Shown in pieces: positions 8,868 through 17,787 of a stretch of 48,840 nucleotides of DNA. Numbering within the stretch: position 1 is the stretch's first letter; each line of letters begins with the position of its first letter. Both the position numbers and the translations under genes were made by a program. This stretch comes from Clostridia bacterium (GTDB taxonomy: Bacteria; Bacillota; Clostridia; Oscillospirales; Acutalibacteraceae): contig JAGAOS010000050.1 in the NCBI GenBank assembly GCA_017623575.1, positions 1 to 48,840 of the forward strand, given 5' to 3'. The notes under the pieces were generated by a model. That model searched no databases, was not told where the DNA came from, and was given only the letters and a program-made list of their open reading frames with translations.

Positions 8868-9711
8868 CATAACTATGAAGGTAAATTCGGATGACTTGAT
8901 TTTAATCGCCCTTAAAGAGGATATTACCAGTGAGGACATTACCACCAATTCTGTTATGCCTGAGTTTTGTCTTGGTGAGGTAGAGCTTATATGCAAGCAG
9001 GATGGCATTATTGCAGGTCTTGATATATTCAAGCGGGTTTTTGAATTACTGGATGAAAGCACCGAGGTTGCCTTTTTCTGCAAGGATGGTGACAGTGTAA
9101 AAAACGGTCAATTGCTTGGCAGGGTACGGGGAGATATTCGTGTTTTGCTTTCGGGTGAGCGCACCGCACTTAACTATTTACAGCGTATGAGCGGAATTGC
9201 AACCTATACAAATGAAATTGCTACCCTTTTAAAAGGTAGCAACACCAAGCTTCTGGATACCAGAAAAACCACACCGGGTATGCGTGTTTTTGAAAAATAC
9301 GCCGTTAAGGTCGGTGGTGGCTATAATCATCGCTACAATTTAAGCGACGGTATACTTCTTAAGGATAATCATATAGGCGCGGCGGGCGGAGTAAAAAAAG
9401 CCGTTCAAATGGCAAAGGAATATGCCCCGTTTGTTCGCAAAATTGAAATTGAGGTTGAAAATCTTGACATGCTGAAGGAAGCACTTGAAGCCGGCGCAGA
9501 TATAATTATGCTTGATAATATGAGCGTAGAGGATATGCGTGAGGCGGTAAAGCTTTGCAAGGGCAGAGCCGAAACAGAATGTAGCGGCAATGTTACAAAG
9601 GAAAATATCGCAAGGCTTACCGACATTGGTGTAGACTACATATCAAGCGGCGCCCTTACTCATTCCGCCCCAATATTAGACCTTTCGCTAAAAAATCTGC
9701 ACTCGATATAA
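8860..9711 (+). CDS. nadC: Nicotinate-nucleotide pyrophosphorylase (carboxylating)
   Basis: NadC converts quinolinate and PRPP to nicotinate mononucleotide with loss of CO2. The 283-residue product has the expected length and motifs: EDITSEDITT near the N-terminus, SGERTALNYLQRMSGIAT, the TRKTTPGMR loop, GGGYNHRYNLSDGILLKDNH, and ASGGI-like residues near SGALTHS. I chose the ATG at 8860, behind AAAAGGAG and overlapping the nadB stop, because translation beginning there matches the family N-terminus. The same frame is open further upstream, but that part lies inside nadB. Confidence 0.96.
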   Translation: MNNITMKVNSDDLILIALKEDITSEDITTNSVMPEFCLGEVELICKQDGIIAGLDIFKRVFELLDESTEVAFFCKDGDSVKNGQLLGRVRGDIRVLLSGERTALNYLQRMSGIATYTNEIATLLKGSNTKLLDTRKTTPGMRVFEKYAVKVGGGYNHRYNLSDGILLKDNHIGAAGGVKKAVQMAKEYAPFVRKIEIEVENLDMLKEALEAGADIIMLDNMSVEDMREAVKLCKGRAETECSGNVTKENIARLTDIGVDYISSGALTHSAPILDLSLKNLHSI

Positions 9712-9723
9712 AGGAGTAGATGT

Positions 9724-10236
9724 ATGAAAGCTAATGAAAGAAGAAAAGCCATTGCCAACAGGCTTTTATCTGCAACCGAAGCCCTTTCGGGCAGTACGCT
9801 TTCTAAGGAATTTGGTGTATCCCGACAAATAATCGTGCAGGACATTACTGTTTTAAAAGGGTCCGGATATGATATTTTTTCCACCCATTACGGATATGTT
9901 CTTAACGCATCTCCCCTTAAAGAAAGGGTTTTAAAGCTGTACCATACCACCGAGCAAACCGAGGATGAGCTTAACACAATTGTTGGCTTAGGCGGCACCG
10001 TTGTGGATGTTTTTGTATGGCATAAGGTCTACGGCAAAATGGTGGCGCCCTTAAATATATTTTCAGTTTTACAGGTGCGCCAGTTTATTGAAGGGGTAAG
10101 AAGCGGAAAATCCTCTGAGCTTATGGTTGTTACAGGCGGATACCATTACCATACAATTCGTGCCGAATCGGAAAAAATTCTGGATAATATTGAAGCCGTT
10201 CTTAAAAATAAAGGCTATATTGCACCGGAAATATAA
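9724..10236 (+). CDS. niaR: NAD biosynthesis repressor NiaR (HTH plus 3H domain)
   Basis: This 170-residue regulator has an N-terminal winged helix (about 5-60, with SGSTLSKEFGVSRQIIVQDI) and a C-terminal 3H domain whose conserved histidines lie in YHTTE, VWHKVYG and GGYHYHT. In Firmicutes, NiaR (YrxA) senses nicotinic acid and represses NAD synthesis or niacin uptake genes. It sits 12 bases behind nadC with an AAGGAG site, so it should autoregulate the whole nad operon through the operator at 6583-6612. A long hairpin at 10292-10331 ends the operon. Confidence 0.93.
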   Translation: MKANERRKAIANRLLSATEALSGSTLSKEFGVSRQIIVQDITVLKGSGYDIFSTHYGYVLNASPLKERVLKLYHTTEQTEDELNTIVGLGGTVVDVFVWHKVYGKMVAPLNIFSVLQVRQFIEGVRSGKSSELMVVTGGYHYHTIRAESEKILDNIEAVLKNKGYIAPEI

Positions 10237-10291
10237 ATCTGTGCTATAACCCGTACTTTATTGCATAATTAAAAATATTTATTAACACAAA

Positions 10292-10331
10292 AACCGTAAT
10301 AGAAGCATTGTTTTTTGCTTCTATTACGGTT
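10292..10331 (+). terminator. Terminator of the nad operon
   Basis: A perfect 16-base-pair stem, AACCGTAATAGAAGCA (10292-10307) with TGCTTCTATTACGGTT (10316-10331), closes an eight-base loop. AT-rich sequence follows. It may also serve the converging rnf operon. Confidence 0.75.
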
Positions 10332-10350
10332 AATTTATTTATTCATTTAT

Positions 10351-10386
10351 ATTTAAAGGGGGTTAGCTTTTTACTGCCCTTTAAAT
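10351..10386. terminator. Hairpin between convergent nad and rnf operons
   Basis: ATTTAAAGGG (10351-10360) and CCCTTTAAAT (10377-10386) form a perfect ten-base stem around a 16-base loop. It lies 41 bases past the rnfB stop. No clear T run follows on the minus strand, so termination is only probable. Confidence 0.4.
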
Positions 10387-10427
10387 AAAGCAGAACAAAA
10401 AATCTGTGTTTTAAAACTTGGTTTAAA

Positions 10428-11210
10428 TTAAATAATAATTTTTTGTGGGCAAGCGGCAACACATTTTCCGCAATTGGTACATTTTTCAGGGTCAATGGTG
10501 GCTAGGAAATTTTCCACCTTAACAGCGCCAAATTCACAGGCTCTTACACAAGCCGAACAGCCAATACAGGCCGCCTTACATACCTTTCGTGCCTGACCGC
10601 CCTTCTGCTTATTGTTGCAGGGCACGGTGGCGGCTTTTTTTGCGGTAACAATGCTTATAACCTGCTTGGGGCAGGTTTTGGCACAAAGTCCACAACCGCC
10701 GCAGAGGGTTTCATCAACCACAGCGATTCCGTTTTTTACGGATATTGCGCCAAACTCACAAACATTTACGCAATCGCCTAGTCCAAGACAACCAAAATCG
10801 CAGGCTTTCATACCTCCGCCCAAAGCGGCGGCAGCCTTGCAAGAGGGCAGACCTGTATAGTTGTATCGGGTTTCGGCAACATCGGTACATCCGTTGCAGT
10901 TTACTCTTGCAACCTTTTTTACAAGATCAACCTCAACACCAAGAATTTCTGCAAGCTTTTTAGCGGAATCAGCACCACCCGGAGCGCACAGGTTAGGCTC
11001 GGCAGAGCCATTTTCTACTGCCTCAGCATAGGAGTCACAGCCTGCATAACCGCAAGCGCCACAGTTTGCACCGGGAAGAGCATCGCGAATTTCGGCAAGG
11101 CGTTCATTTGTTTCGCCTGTATCACAAAAATGGGATATAACGGCTAGTAAAACACCGCCAACAAGTCCAACTCCGCCAACAATGGCAACAGCTATTAAAA
11201 TTGCATTCAT
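10428..11210 (-). CDS. rnfB: Rnf complex subunit B (iron-sulfur)
   Basis: RnfB is the electron-entry subunit of the Rnf complex, which couples ferredoxin oxidation to NAD reduction and Na+ or H+ export. The 260-residue protein starts with one membrane anchor (about 5-25), then the Fe-S domain signature GANCGACGYAGCDSY. Several ferredoxin-type clusters follow: CGGCGLCAKTCP, CIGCSACVRACE and CTNCGKCVAACP, plus a CxxxC pair around LGDCVNVCE. GGGAGGT before the ATG supports the start. It is the last gene of rnfCDGEAB, 12 bases behind rnfA. Confidence 0.96.
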   Translation of the reverse strand: MNAILIAVAIVGGVGLVGGVLLAVISHFCDTGETNERLAEIRDALPGANCGACGYAGCDSYAEAVENGSAEPNLCAPGGADSAKKLAEILGVEVDLVKKVARVNCNGCTDVAETRYNYTGLPSCKAAAALGGGMKACDFGCLGLGDCVNVCEFGAISVKNGIAVVDETLCGGCGLCAKTCPKQVISIVTAKKAATVPCNNKQKGGQARKVCKAACIGCSACVRACEFGAVKVENFLATIDPEKCTNCGKCVAACPQKIII

Positions 11211-11222
11211 AAAATTACCTCC

Positions 11223-11861
11223 CTACGCAATACCGGCAAAGCCCAAAAAGGACAGTGCAACGATTGATGCGGCTATAAGGGTTATTGGTAATCCCTGTAA
11301 AAATTTGGGTACATTTGCCTTTTCCAAACGGGAACGAACGCCCGCAAACAAAAGCATTGAAAGCAAAAAGCCTGCGCCTGCTCCAAGTGCATTTGCCATA
11401 CATACAACAAAAACCTTGCCTGTGGCATATCCACCGCTTGCGGCGGCAAAATCAATAATCTTTTGATTTGTAAAGTGAAGCAGGGTTATACCAAGCACAG
11501 CACAGTTGGTTGTAATAAGCGGAAGATATATACCAAGCGCTTTATAAAGGGGCGGCATAAATCTTTTCATTACAATTTCCAACATCTGAACAAGGGCGGC
11601 AATAACCAAAATAAAGGCGATTGTCTGCAGATATTCAAGACCAAAAGGAATAAGTAAAAATACATAAATGGGATAGGTTACCGCGGTAGCCAAAAGCATT
11701 ACCAAAATAACTGCCATACCCATTGCAAAGGCAGTATTAAGCTTTTTGGAAACACCAAGGAAGGGACAGATGCCAAGGAATTTAGAAAGCACCATATTGT
11801 CGGTTAAAATTCCCGCTAAAAGAATAGATATAACCATTGACCATACAGATTGCTCAGCCAT
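11223..11861 (-). CDS. rnfA: Rnf complex subunit A (membrane)
   Basis: This 212-residue integral membrane protein has six hydrophobic helices and the RnfA/NqrE hallmark near the N-terminus, NMVLSKFLGICPFLGVS, with the conserved Cys. A second conserved half-repeat, GIYLPLITTNCAVLG, carries the other membrane Cys. In the known family the two cysteines bind an iron-sulfur centre within the membrane between RnfA and RnfE. Its start overlaps the end of rnfE by eight bases. Confidence 0.96.
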   Translation of the reverse strand: MAEQSVWSMVISILLAGILTDNMVLSKFLGICPFLGVSKKLNTAFAMGMAVILVMLLATAVTYPIYVFLLIPFGLEYLQTIAFILVIAALVQMLEIVMKRFMPPLYKALGIYLPLITTNCAVLGITLLHFTNQKIIDFAAASGGYATGKVFVVCMANALGAGAGFLLSMLLFAGVRSRLEKANVPKFLQGLPITLIAASIVALSFLGFAGIA

Positions 11862-12750
11862 TTACATCTTCCTCCTTTCCTTCTTGGGCAGGGGGAGTAG
11901 CCTCAGCCTTTTCATCCTTTGTATTATCTTTTGAAATATCTTCGGCTTTTTCTTTTTTTACAGCCTCAATCTCGGCAGAATCAGGTTTCTCGCTCTTTGC
12001 GGCTTCAATCTCAGCGGCATCGGGCTTTTCGCTCTTTGCGGCTTCGATTTCGGCGGCGTCGGGTTTTTCACATTTTTCAGAGTCGCCTGCAAAGGGGCAG
12101 CTTCCATTCTGTGCGCAGCCGTCACAACCAATACTTTCAACAACAGGCTTACCCTTTTTATTGGCAAGAGCATTGGAAACGGCTACCAGAATACCAAATA
12201 CAAAAAATCCTCCCGGGGGTAAAAGCATAACCAGCATAGGGTCAATAATATTTGCCGTAACAGGCAGTGAGAAGATTGAACCTGCGCCTATAAGCTCACG
12301 GATAATACCCATAATGGTGAGGGTTGCCGTAAAGCCTATTCCCATACCAAGACCATCCAGAATTGAAGGGATAACGGGATTCTTAGCGGCAAACATCTCT
12401 GCGCGGGCAAGAATTATACAGTTAACAACAATAAGGGGAAGAAAAATTCCCAATGCCGCATCAATATCAGGCAAAAATGCTTTAACAAGCATTTGAACAA
12501 TGGTAACAAAGCCTGCAATAATGGTTATGTATGCAGGAATTCGCACCTTTGAAGGGATTATGTTTCGCAATAATGAAACCACAGCACCTGAGCATACAAG
12601 CACAAAGGTAGCCGAAAGTCCCATACCAATGCCGTTTAAGGCAGAGGTAGTAACTGCAAGGGTGGGGCAGGTGCCAAGAACAAGCCTTAAAACAGGGTTT
12701 TCGGCAATAATACCTTTGGTAAATATACTTAAATTACCGTCTTTTTTCAT
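11854..12750 (-). CDS. rnfE: Rnf complex subunit E with long charged C-terminal tail
   Basis: Residues 1-200 are a normal RnfE/NqrD membrane protein, with NPVLRLVLGTCPTLAVT and the GIFLPLIVVNCIILAR half-repeat that carries the two cluster-binding cysteines. The rest is unusual. About 95 extra residues contain Cys209, Cys212, Cys218 and Cys227, followed by three copies of a 13-residue unit of the type EKPDAAEIEAAKS (about 228-266) and an acidic, lysine-rich end. The usual family length is about 200-230 residues. The tail is likely cytoplasmic and extended. The start overlaps the rnfG stop codon (TAATG) behind GGAGGGTGG. Confidence 0.93.
   Translation of the reverse strand: MKKDGNLSIFTKGIIAENPVLRLVLGTCPTLAVTTSALNGIGMGLSATFVLVCSGAVVSLLRNIIPSKVRIPAYITIIAGFVTIVQMLVKAFLPDIDAALGIFLPLIVVNCIILARAEMFAAKNPVIPSILDGLGMGIGFTATLTIMGIIRELIGAGSIFSLPVTANIIDPMLVMLLPPGGFFVFGILVAVSNALANKKGKPVVESIGCDGCAQNGSCPFAGDSEKCEKPDAAEIEAAKSEKPDAAEIEAAKSEKPDSAEIEAVKKEKAEDISKDNTKDEKAEATPPAQEGKEEDVNG
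11953..12069 (-). repeat. Three 39-base tandem repeats in the rnfE tail
   Basis: Three in-frame 39-base units, with boundaries near 11991/11992 and 12030/12031, encode the 13-residue repeats of the RnfE tail. The two at higher coordinates are nearly identical, and the third (11953-11991) has drifted. Copy number is likely to vary between strains. Confidence 0.8.
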
Positions 12751-13322
12751 TATTTTCCACCCTCCTTTGTGATTTCAGCAAAAAGCTCAAGAGCAATATT
12801 CACGGTGGTTGTAACCGCCTTTGAGGTTATGGTTGCACCGGTAACTGCCTGAATTTCATTTTCCTTTGCTCCTGATTTAACAACAGTAAGAGCTTCGGAT
12901 TTTTCTTTAAAGCGGTCGGTAAAGTCTGCTCTTGTTGCATTCTGACCAAGACCGGGAGTTTCATTTGATACATCGGTTATTTCTACTGCGGTGATTTTAC
13001 CGTTTACATCAACACCAACAACGGTTTTTACTGCACCGCCATAGCCGTTTGCCGAAAGACTAAAGGCAAAGCCCACCGTTTCGGTACCGTTTAAGGCTCT
13101 GAAATAGGGGTATTCACTACCATTATAATCAATTTTGCCATTTTCGTATTTTTCGGCCTTTATTACCTTTTCAACCGCCGCGGTTTCGTTAGCTTCGGCA
13201 AGCTCAGCTATTTTATCCTTGGTAAGCAGATTTGTACCGCCTAAAAGTCCTGCCATAACGGCGGCAATTACGGTTAAAACAACAATTGGTTTTAAAAACA
13301 ACCATATTTTATTATTTTTCAT
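12750..13322 (-). CDS. rnfG: Rnf complex subunit G (covalent FMN)
   Basis: RnfG carries FMN bound covalently to a Thr/Ser, here in VTGATITSKAV near residue 165. The 190-residue protein has one N-terminal membrane helix (about 8-30), and the rest faces outward in the known complex. The GGYGG motif and the ETPGLG segment before the flavin site fit the family. An in-frame GTG/ATG lies further upstream, but the ATG at 13322 has GGAGGG eight bases before it and gives the usual N-terminus, so I chose it. It overlaps the rnfD end by 11 bases. Confidence 0.95.
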   Translation of the reverse strand: MKNNKIWLFLKPIVVLTVIAAVMAGLLGGTNLLTKDKIAELAEANETAAVEKVIKAEKYENGKIDYNGSEYPYFRALNGTETVGFAFSLSANGYGGAVKTVVGVDVNGKITAVEITDVSNETPGLGQNATRADFTDRFKEKSEALTVVKSGAKENEIQAVTGATITSKAVTTTVNIALELFAEITKEGGK

Positions 13323-14262
13323 CAGCTTTGCCCTCCGCTCCAAAAGGTTTTCCGGTGGTAAGCCTTGTTATATGGGGAGTTAATATGTTCATAAGCAAAA
13401 TTGCAAAGGAAACGCCTTCGGGTAAATTACCAAAGGTGCGTATTACAACCGTAATTATACCGCAACCAACACCAAACACGATTTTTCCAAGACGGTTGGG
13501 TGGTGAGGTTACATAATCGGTAGCCATAAATATTGCACCAATCATAAGTCCACCTGTAAGAAGGGTTTCTAAAGGACCTTGAGCGCCCAATTCGGGATTA
13601 AGACCCAAGAGCGCCGAAAGTCCCGCCGCTGATGCGAAAAATGCCAGAGGAATTTCGGGGGTGATAACCCTGCGAAGCACAAGATATATACCTCCTGCAA
13701 GAAGCAGAACAGATGAGGTTTCACCTATACAGCCGGAATAATTACCAAAGAAAAGACGGGTAATATCGGTTGCAAACTCCTGTGAGCCTGAAAGGGGTGT
13801 AGCGGTGGAAACGGTATCTGCCGCCGCAAAGGGATCCACAAAGGTGGTCATTGCGGTTGGGAAGGATACCATAAGCACTATACGAGCGGTAATGGCGGGG
13901 TTGGCAAAGTTATGACCAATGCCGCCAAACATTTGCTTTACAACAACTATTGCAACAGCACTGCCCAACGCCGCCATCCAAAGTGGTAGTGTTGGGGGCA
14001 AATTAAGGGCAAGCAGAAGTCCGGTAACAATTGCGCTCAGGTCACGAAGGGAGCTTTCCTTTTTAACGGCAAGACACCACAGATATTCTGCCGCAACCGC
14101 CGCCGCAACCGATACCGCAACTAAAAGCAATGCGTAAAAGCCGTAAAAGAAAATTCCACATATGGTAGCAGGTAAAAGGGCAAATATTACATCCAGCATA
14201 ATGCCCGAGGTATTATCAGCGCTTGCAATATGCGGGGATGCGGTTATGTTCATTTTTTGCAT
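13312..14262 (-). CDS. rnfD: Rnf complex subunit D (covalent FMN, membrane)
   Basis: This 316-residue polytopic protein has the RnfD/NqrB family features: an N-terminal cytoplasmic segment with SPHI, about eight membrane helices, and the covalent FMN attachment region STATPLSG near residue 157. It carries electrons across the membrane between the RnfG and RnfC sides. The ATG lies three bases after the rnfC stop behind GGCGGG, so translation is coupled. Confidence 0.95.
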   Translation of the reverse strand: MQKMNITASPHIASADNTSGIMLDVIFALLPATICGIFFYGFYALLLVAVSVAAAVAAEYLWCLAVKKESSLRDLSAIVTGLLLALNLPPTLPLWMAALGSAVAIVVVKQMFGGIGHNFANPAITARIVLMVSFPTAMTTFVDPFAAADTVSTATPLSGSQEFATDITRLFFGNYSGCIGETSSVLLLAGGIYLVLRRVITPEIPLAFFASAAGLSALLGLNPELGAQGPLETLLTGGLMIGAIFMATDYVTSPPNRLGKIVFGVGCGIITVVIRTFGNLPEGVSFAILLMNILTPHITRLTTGKPFGAEGKADEK

Positions 14263-14265
14263 ATA

Positions 14266-15600
14266 TTATTTACCCGCCTTTCTGATTTCATTTTTAGCCA
14301 ATCGCATTACGGCTGTAAGGGGTCTGCCTGCAGGGCAGGCAAAGGCACAGCTTCCACACTCCATACAGTACATAACATTAAGGGAATTAAGCTCCTCAAC
14401 CTTTGGGTTTTTAATTGCAAGCTCCACAGGTGCCGGAGTAAGACCCATTGGGCAGGCGCGCATACATCTGCCACAACGGATGCAATCGGTCATTGGCTTG
14501 GATTTTGCCTGATTGCCGTTAAATGCAAGAATTGCATTGTTCTGCTTTAAAATCGGAAGAGCGGTATCATAAACAGCAATACCCATCATAGGGCCGCCCA
14601 TCATAACCTTTTCGGGATTTTCTGCCTTGCAGTAATCCAAAACATATGAAATAGGTGTGCCTATGGGTACAATCAAATTTTTAGGCTCGGTAACAGCATT
14701 TCCATCCACCGTAATACGCTTTGTAACAAGGGGCATACCCGTTCTGATATAGCGGTAAAGAAAAGAAATACTGGTTATGTTCATTACAATGCAGCCAATA
14801 TCACTTGGTAGCTTGCCCAAGGGCAGCTTTCTTTTGGTTGCAGAATAAATAAGCACCTTTTCTGCGCCCTGAGGATAGCGGGATTTAAGCTTCATCAGCT
14901 TAACCTTATCATCAACATCCTGCTTATCGGCGGCGATTTCATAAAGGGTTTTTATAGCCTTTGGCTTGTTATCCTCCACACCGATAATAACATTTTCAAT
15001 GCCAAGCAGTTTTTTTATAAGATAAACACCGCCTAAAATATCCTCGGGATTTTCCATACACTCACGATAATCGGCGGTAATAAAGGGCTCACATTCAGCG
15101 CCGTTTATTATAAGTGTATCAAGAGGCTTATCTGCCGAGGGTTTAAGCTTTATATGAGCGGGGAAACCGGCGCCGCCAAGTCCAACCAGACCCGACGCCC
15201 TTGCGGCGGCGAGTAAATCCTCTACAGTTTCAACCTTGGGTGGTTTAATATCGGGGTCGGGTGTCATTTCACCGTCGGATGCAATAACAACCGCCTTTAC
15301 CTCATTGCCCGCCGGCATACGGATGGTGGTTATCTCTACAACCTCACCCGAAACCGAGGAATGTATAGGAGCGCTTACAAAGGCATCTGTATCACCTATA
15401 ACGGAGCCTACAAAAACCTTATCTCCCGCCTTTACAGTAGGCTCACAGGGTGCGCCTATGTGCTGTGACATTGAGATTATAACCTTTTCGGGTGGTGCAA
15501 TAATAACCGATTCCATTTCGGCTGTATGCTTATTGTGAGGCAGACGAGCTCCGCCACGCACCCTACCCTTGGGTTTTAAAATACTCTCCTTTTTTTTCAA
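14266..15600 (-). CDS. rnfC: Rnf complex subunit C (NADH/FMN/iron-sulfur), TTG start
   Basis: RnfC is the NAD-reducing peripheral subunit. The 444-residue protein has the barrel-sandwich-like N-terminus (about 35-110), the Rossmann/FMN domain with GLGGAGFPAHIKL and INGAECEPFIT, a SLBB region, and two [4Fe-4S] motifs at the end: CIRCGRCMRACP and CMECGSCAFACP. Translation begins at TTG (15598-15600), with AGGAGG seven bases upstream and no ATG nearby. It is the first gene of the six-gene rnf operon, all genes overlapping or within 12 bases of one another. Confidence 0.96.
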   Translation of the reverse strand: MKKKESILKPKGRVRGGARLPHNKHTAEMESVIIAPPEKVIISMSQHIGAPCEPTVKAGDKVFVGSVIGDTDAFVSAPIHSSVSGEVVEITTIRMPAGNEVKAVVIASDGEMTPDPDIKPPKVETVEDLLAAARASGLVGLGGAGFPAHIKLKPSADKPLDTLIINGAECEPFITADYRECMENPEDILGGVYLIKKLLGIENVIIGVEDNKPKAIKTLYEIAADKQDVDDKVKLMKLKSRYPQGAEKVLIYSATKRKLPLGKLPSDIGCIVMNITSISFLYRYIRTGMPLVTKRITVDGNAVTEPKNLIVPIGTPISYVLDYCKAENPEKVMMGGPMMGIAVYDTALPILKQNNAILAFNGNQAKSKPMTDCIRCGRCMRACPMGLTPAPVELAIKNPKVEELNSLNVMYCMECGSCAFACPAGRPLTAVMRLAKNEIRKAGK

Positions 15601-15661
15601 TAATATACCTCCTAAAGCAATTTTGCATTGCCTTAAAATAACTAGTTATAATAATTTACAA

Positions 15662-16936
15662 TTAATCTACAGCATCTACTGCGGCAAATGCGCCCTTGAT
15701 ATCCTCAATAATATCCTCAACGGCCTCAAGACCTACCGAGAAGCGGATAAGTCCGGGATTAATGCCTGCGGCTACCAGCTGTTCATCGGTAAGCTGACGG
15801 TGTGTTGCACTTGCAGGATGAAGCACGCAGGTGCGTATATCGGCTACATGAACCTCATTTCTGGCAAGCTTAAGACCATCCATAAAAGCAATAGCCTTTT
15901 TGCGTCCACCCTTAATTGTAAGGGAAATTACGCCTGCGGTACCATTAGGCAGATACTTTTTGCCCAGCTCATAATATTTATCGGATTCAAGTCCGGGGTA
16001 TGAAACAACATCAAAATATCCTGACTCCTCAAAGAATTTTGCAACTGTCATTGCGTTTTCTGAGTACTGCTTCATTCTTAAAGGCAGAGTTTCAAGTCCA
16101 ATATTCAAAAGGAAGGATGAATGTGCAGCAGGGTAGCAGCCAAAGTCACGCATCAGCTGCATTCTTGCCTTTGCAATAAATGCCGCCTTACCAAAATCGC
16201 GGGTATAAACAACACCGTGATAGGATTCATCGGGGGTGCAGAAATCTGGATAATTACCGTTTTCCCAGTTGAAGTTACCACTGTCAACAATAACACCGCC
16301 AACCTGAAGTGCGTGACCATCCATATATTTGGTGGTGGAATGAATTACAATATCCGCACCAAAGGAAATAGGCTTGCAAAGAACAGGTGTGGGGAAGGTA
16401 TTATCAATAATAAGGGGCATATTATGGCGGTGAGCAAGCTTGGCAATGCGCTCAATATCCATAACTGCCAGCTTGGGATTTGCAAGAGTTTCACCGAATA
16501 CACAGCGGGTATTTGGCTTAATAAGTGCTTCAATCTCCTCATCGGGAAGGTCGGGGTCAAAGAAAATGCACTCAATACCAAAGCGCTTTAAGGTAACGGC
16601 AAAAAGATTTACTGTACCGCCGTAAATAACGGTACTGCAAAGAAAGCTTTCGCCTGCGGAGCAAAGATTTAAAATGGAAAGCAGACTTGCCGCCTGACCC
16701 GAGGAAGTACACATTGCGCCAACGCCGCCCTCTAACTCGGCAATCTTTTTTTCTACCGCATCGGTGGTGGGGTTGGAAAAACGGGAATACATATGAGCGG
16801 TAGGCATATCAAAAAGGTCGCCTACCTCCTTGGTTGTATTAAAAGCATAAGTGGTGCTTTGAACAATGGGCATTACACCCGGTCCTCCGTTTTCGGGAGT
16901 ATAGCCCGAATGTAAGCATTTGGTTGCATCTTTCAT
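15662..16936 (-). CDS. metY: O-acetylhomoserine sulfhydrylase (PLP enzyme)
   Basis: This enzyme makes homocysteine (or cysteine) from an O-acetylated amino acid and sulfide. The 424-residue protein belongs to the Cys/Met metabolism PLP family. It has the ligand-binding SSGQAASLLS, IDNTFPTP, and the Schiff-base lysine in HSTTKYMDGH. Its length matches MetY better than the shorter MetB/MetC. I placed the start at 16936 because AGGAGG lies seven bases before it. The frame is open further upstream, but that part would be a hydrophobic leader crossing the promoter. It is upstream of the rnf operon but has its own promoter. Confidence 0.92.
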   Translation of the reverse strand: MKDATKCLHSGYTPENGGPGVMPIVQSTTYAFNTTKEVGDLFDMPTAHMYSRFSNPTTDAVEKKIAELEGGVGAMCTSSGQAASLLSILNLCSAGESFLCSTVIYGGTVNLFAVTLKRFGIECIFFDPDLPDEEIEALIKPNTRCVFGETLANPKLAVMDIERIAKLAHRHNMPLIIDNTFPTPVLCKPISFGADIVIHSTTKYMDGHALQVGGVIVDSGNFNWENGNYPDFCTPDESYHGVVYTRDFGKAAFIAKARMQLMRDFGCYPAAHSSFLLNIGLETLPLRMKQYSENAMTVAKFFEESGYFDVVSYPGLESDKYYELGKKYLPNGTAGVISLTIKGGRKKAIAFMDGLKLARNEVHVADIRTCVLHPASATHRQLTDEQLVAAGINPGLIRFSVGLEAVEDIIEDIKGAFAAVDAVD

Positions 16937-17006
16937 AAAAAATTCCTCCTTGGAATATAATTTTAAACTGATTATTACCACTAAAAAAACATAAAAATAC
17001 ATATTT

Positions 17007-17035
17007 ATTATAGCCCAAAAACCGCTTAATGTCAA
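17007..17035 (-). promoter_or_regulatory. Consensus promoter of metY
   Basis: On the minus strand TTGACA (17030-17035) and TATAAT (17007-17012) are separated by exactly 17 bases, a perfect sigma-A promoter that leaves a leader of about 65 bases before the metY start. Confidence 0.8.
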
Positions 17036-17344
17036 TGTTTTTGCAAACTTTAAAGCCCCAAAGTTTGTTAGTTAATTAACGAACAAACGCAAAATAGAAA
17101 AACTTTGCATTTTGTTTAACAATTATTACACATTGTATAAATTTATGGCTATTCTTTGCAAAAATAAAAAAGCAAGCAAATAGATGCAATTAATAAATCA
17201 AAATTGTTTTTTACTTTATTTTTAACCCCAAAAATAAAATCTGAATTAAAAAATATTGCTCCGTAGAGTTTTGATTTTAAAATGTGTTGAATTTAGGCTT
17301 GGGTTGTGGTATACTAACATATATTCACAAAAGAAGGTGATACC
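17036..17344. other. AT-rich divergent intergenic region with inverted repeat
   Basis: This region between metY and the DUF5412-like gene holds a near-perfect 26-base inverted repeat at 17063-17088, with half-sites GTTTGTTAGTTAA and TTAACGAACAAAC (one mismatch). It is centred about 40 bases upstream of the metY -35. Nothing else coding is seen. The position fits an activator site for metY. The right end contains the promoter of the next gene. Confidence 0.5.
17287..17315 (+). promoter_or_regulatory. Promoter of the DUF5412-like gene
   Basis: TTGAAT (17287-17292), a 17-base spacer and TATACT (17310-17315) precede the GTG start by about 30 bases. Confidence 0.6.
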
Positions 17345-17770
17345 GTGAAATTTAAATATGCAGAGCCGATTTCAGTTTTTTTGATTATTTTTGTTATGCT
17401 TTTTAATGCAATCGGTATGGCGGTGGATGCCTTTGGTTATGATATGGATGACCTGCCACAGGGCAAATTTCTGTATTCGGTAATGTCCCCCGACGGAAAA
17501 AACACCTTCAGCCTTTATCTTGTAGAGATTGAAGATGTAAACACTGCTATAAGGGGCGAAATTGCATCCATTAATGATGAGGACAAAATAGAAAAGGAAA
17601 ACATCTACTGGCAGATTGGCGCAAAAACCGCCATTGCAGGCTGGAAGGATGAAAATACCATAACCGTAAATGATCAGGAATTAAAGCTGGACGGCGAGCC
17701 TTATGACAGCCGAACACAGATTATATTGCCTGAACATTCGGCAAAAAACCGCACAATTAACAGCAAATAA
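17345..17770 (+). CDS. DUF5412-like membrane-anchored protein
   Basis: This 141-residue protein starts at GTG behind GAAGGTGAT. One N-terminal hydrophobic helix (about 9-30) acts as anchor or uncleaved signal, and the rest should be outside the membrane. The body [12 protein letters not shown], followed by [17 protein letters not shown] and YDSRTQI near the end, has the pattern of DUF5412 proteins of Firmicutes, whose function is unknown. The family assignment is from memory of the pattern and is moderate. It is followed 17 bases later by a cyclophilin gene and probably shares its transcript. Confidence 0.65.
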   Translation: MKFKYAEPISVFLIIFVMLFNAIGMAVDAFGYDMDDLPQGKFLYSVMSPDGKNTFSLYLVEIEDVNTAIRGEIASINDEDKIEKENIYWQIGAKTAIAGWKDENTITVNDQELKLDGEPYDSRTQIILPEHSAKNRTINSK

Positions 17771-17787
17771 TTGAAAGGAAGTTTTTT

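Noticed and set aside
11837..12496. 219-codon frame opposite rnfE
   Set aside because: Its Ser/Ala-rich repeats are the antisense of the tandem repeats in the RnfE tail.
16937..17035. SAM riboswitch ahead of metY
   Set aside because: The leader is only about 65 bases and AT-rich, and no conserved SAM-box stems are visible.
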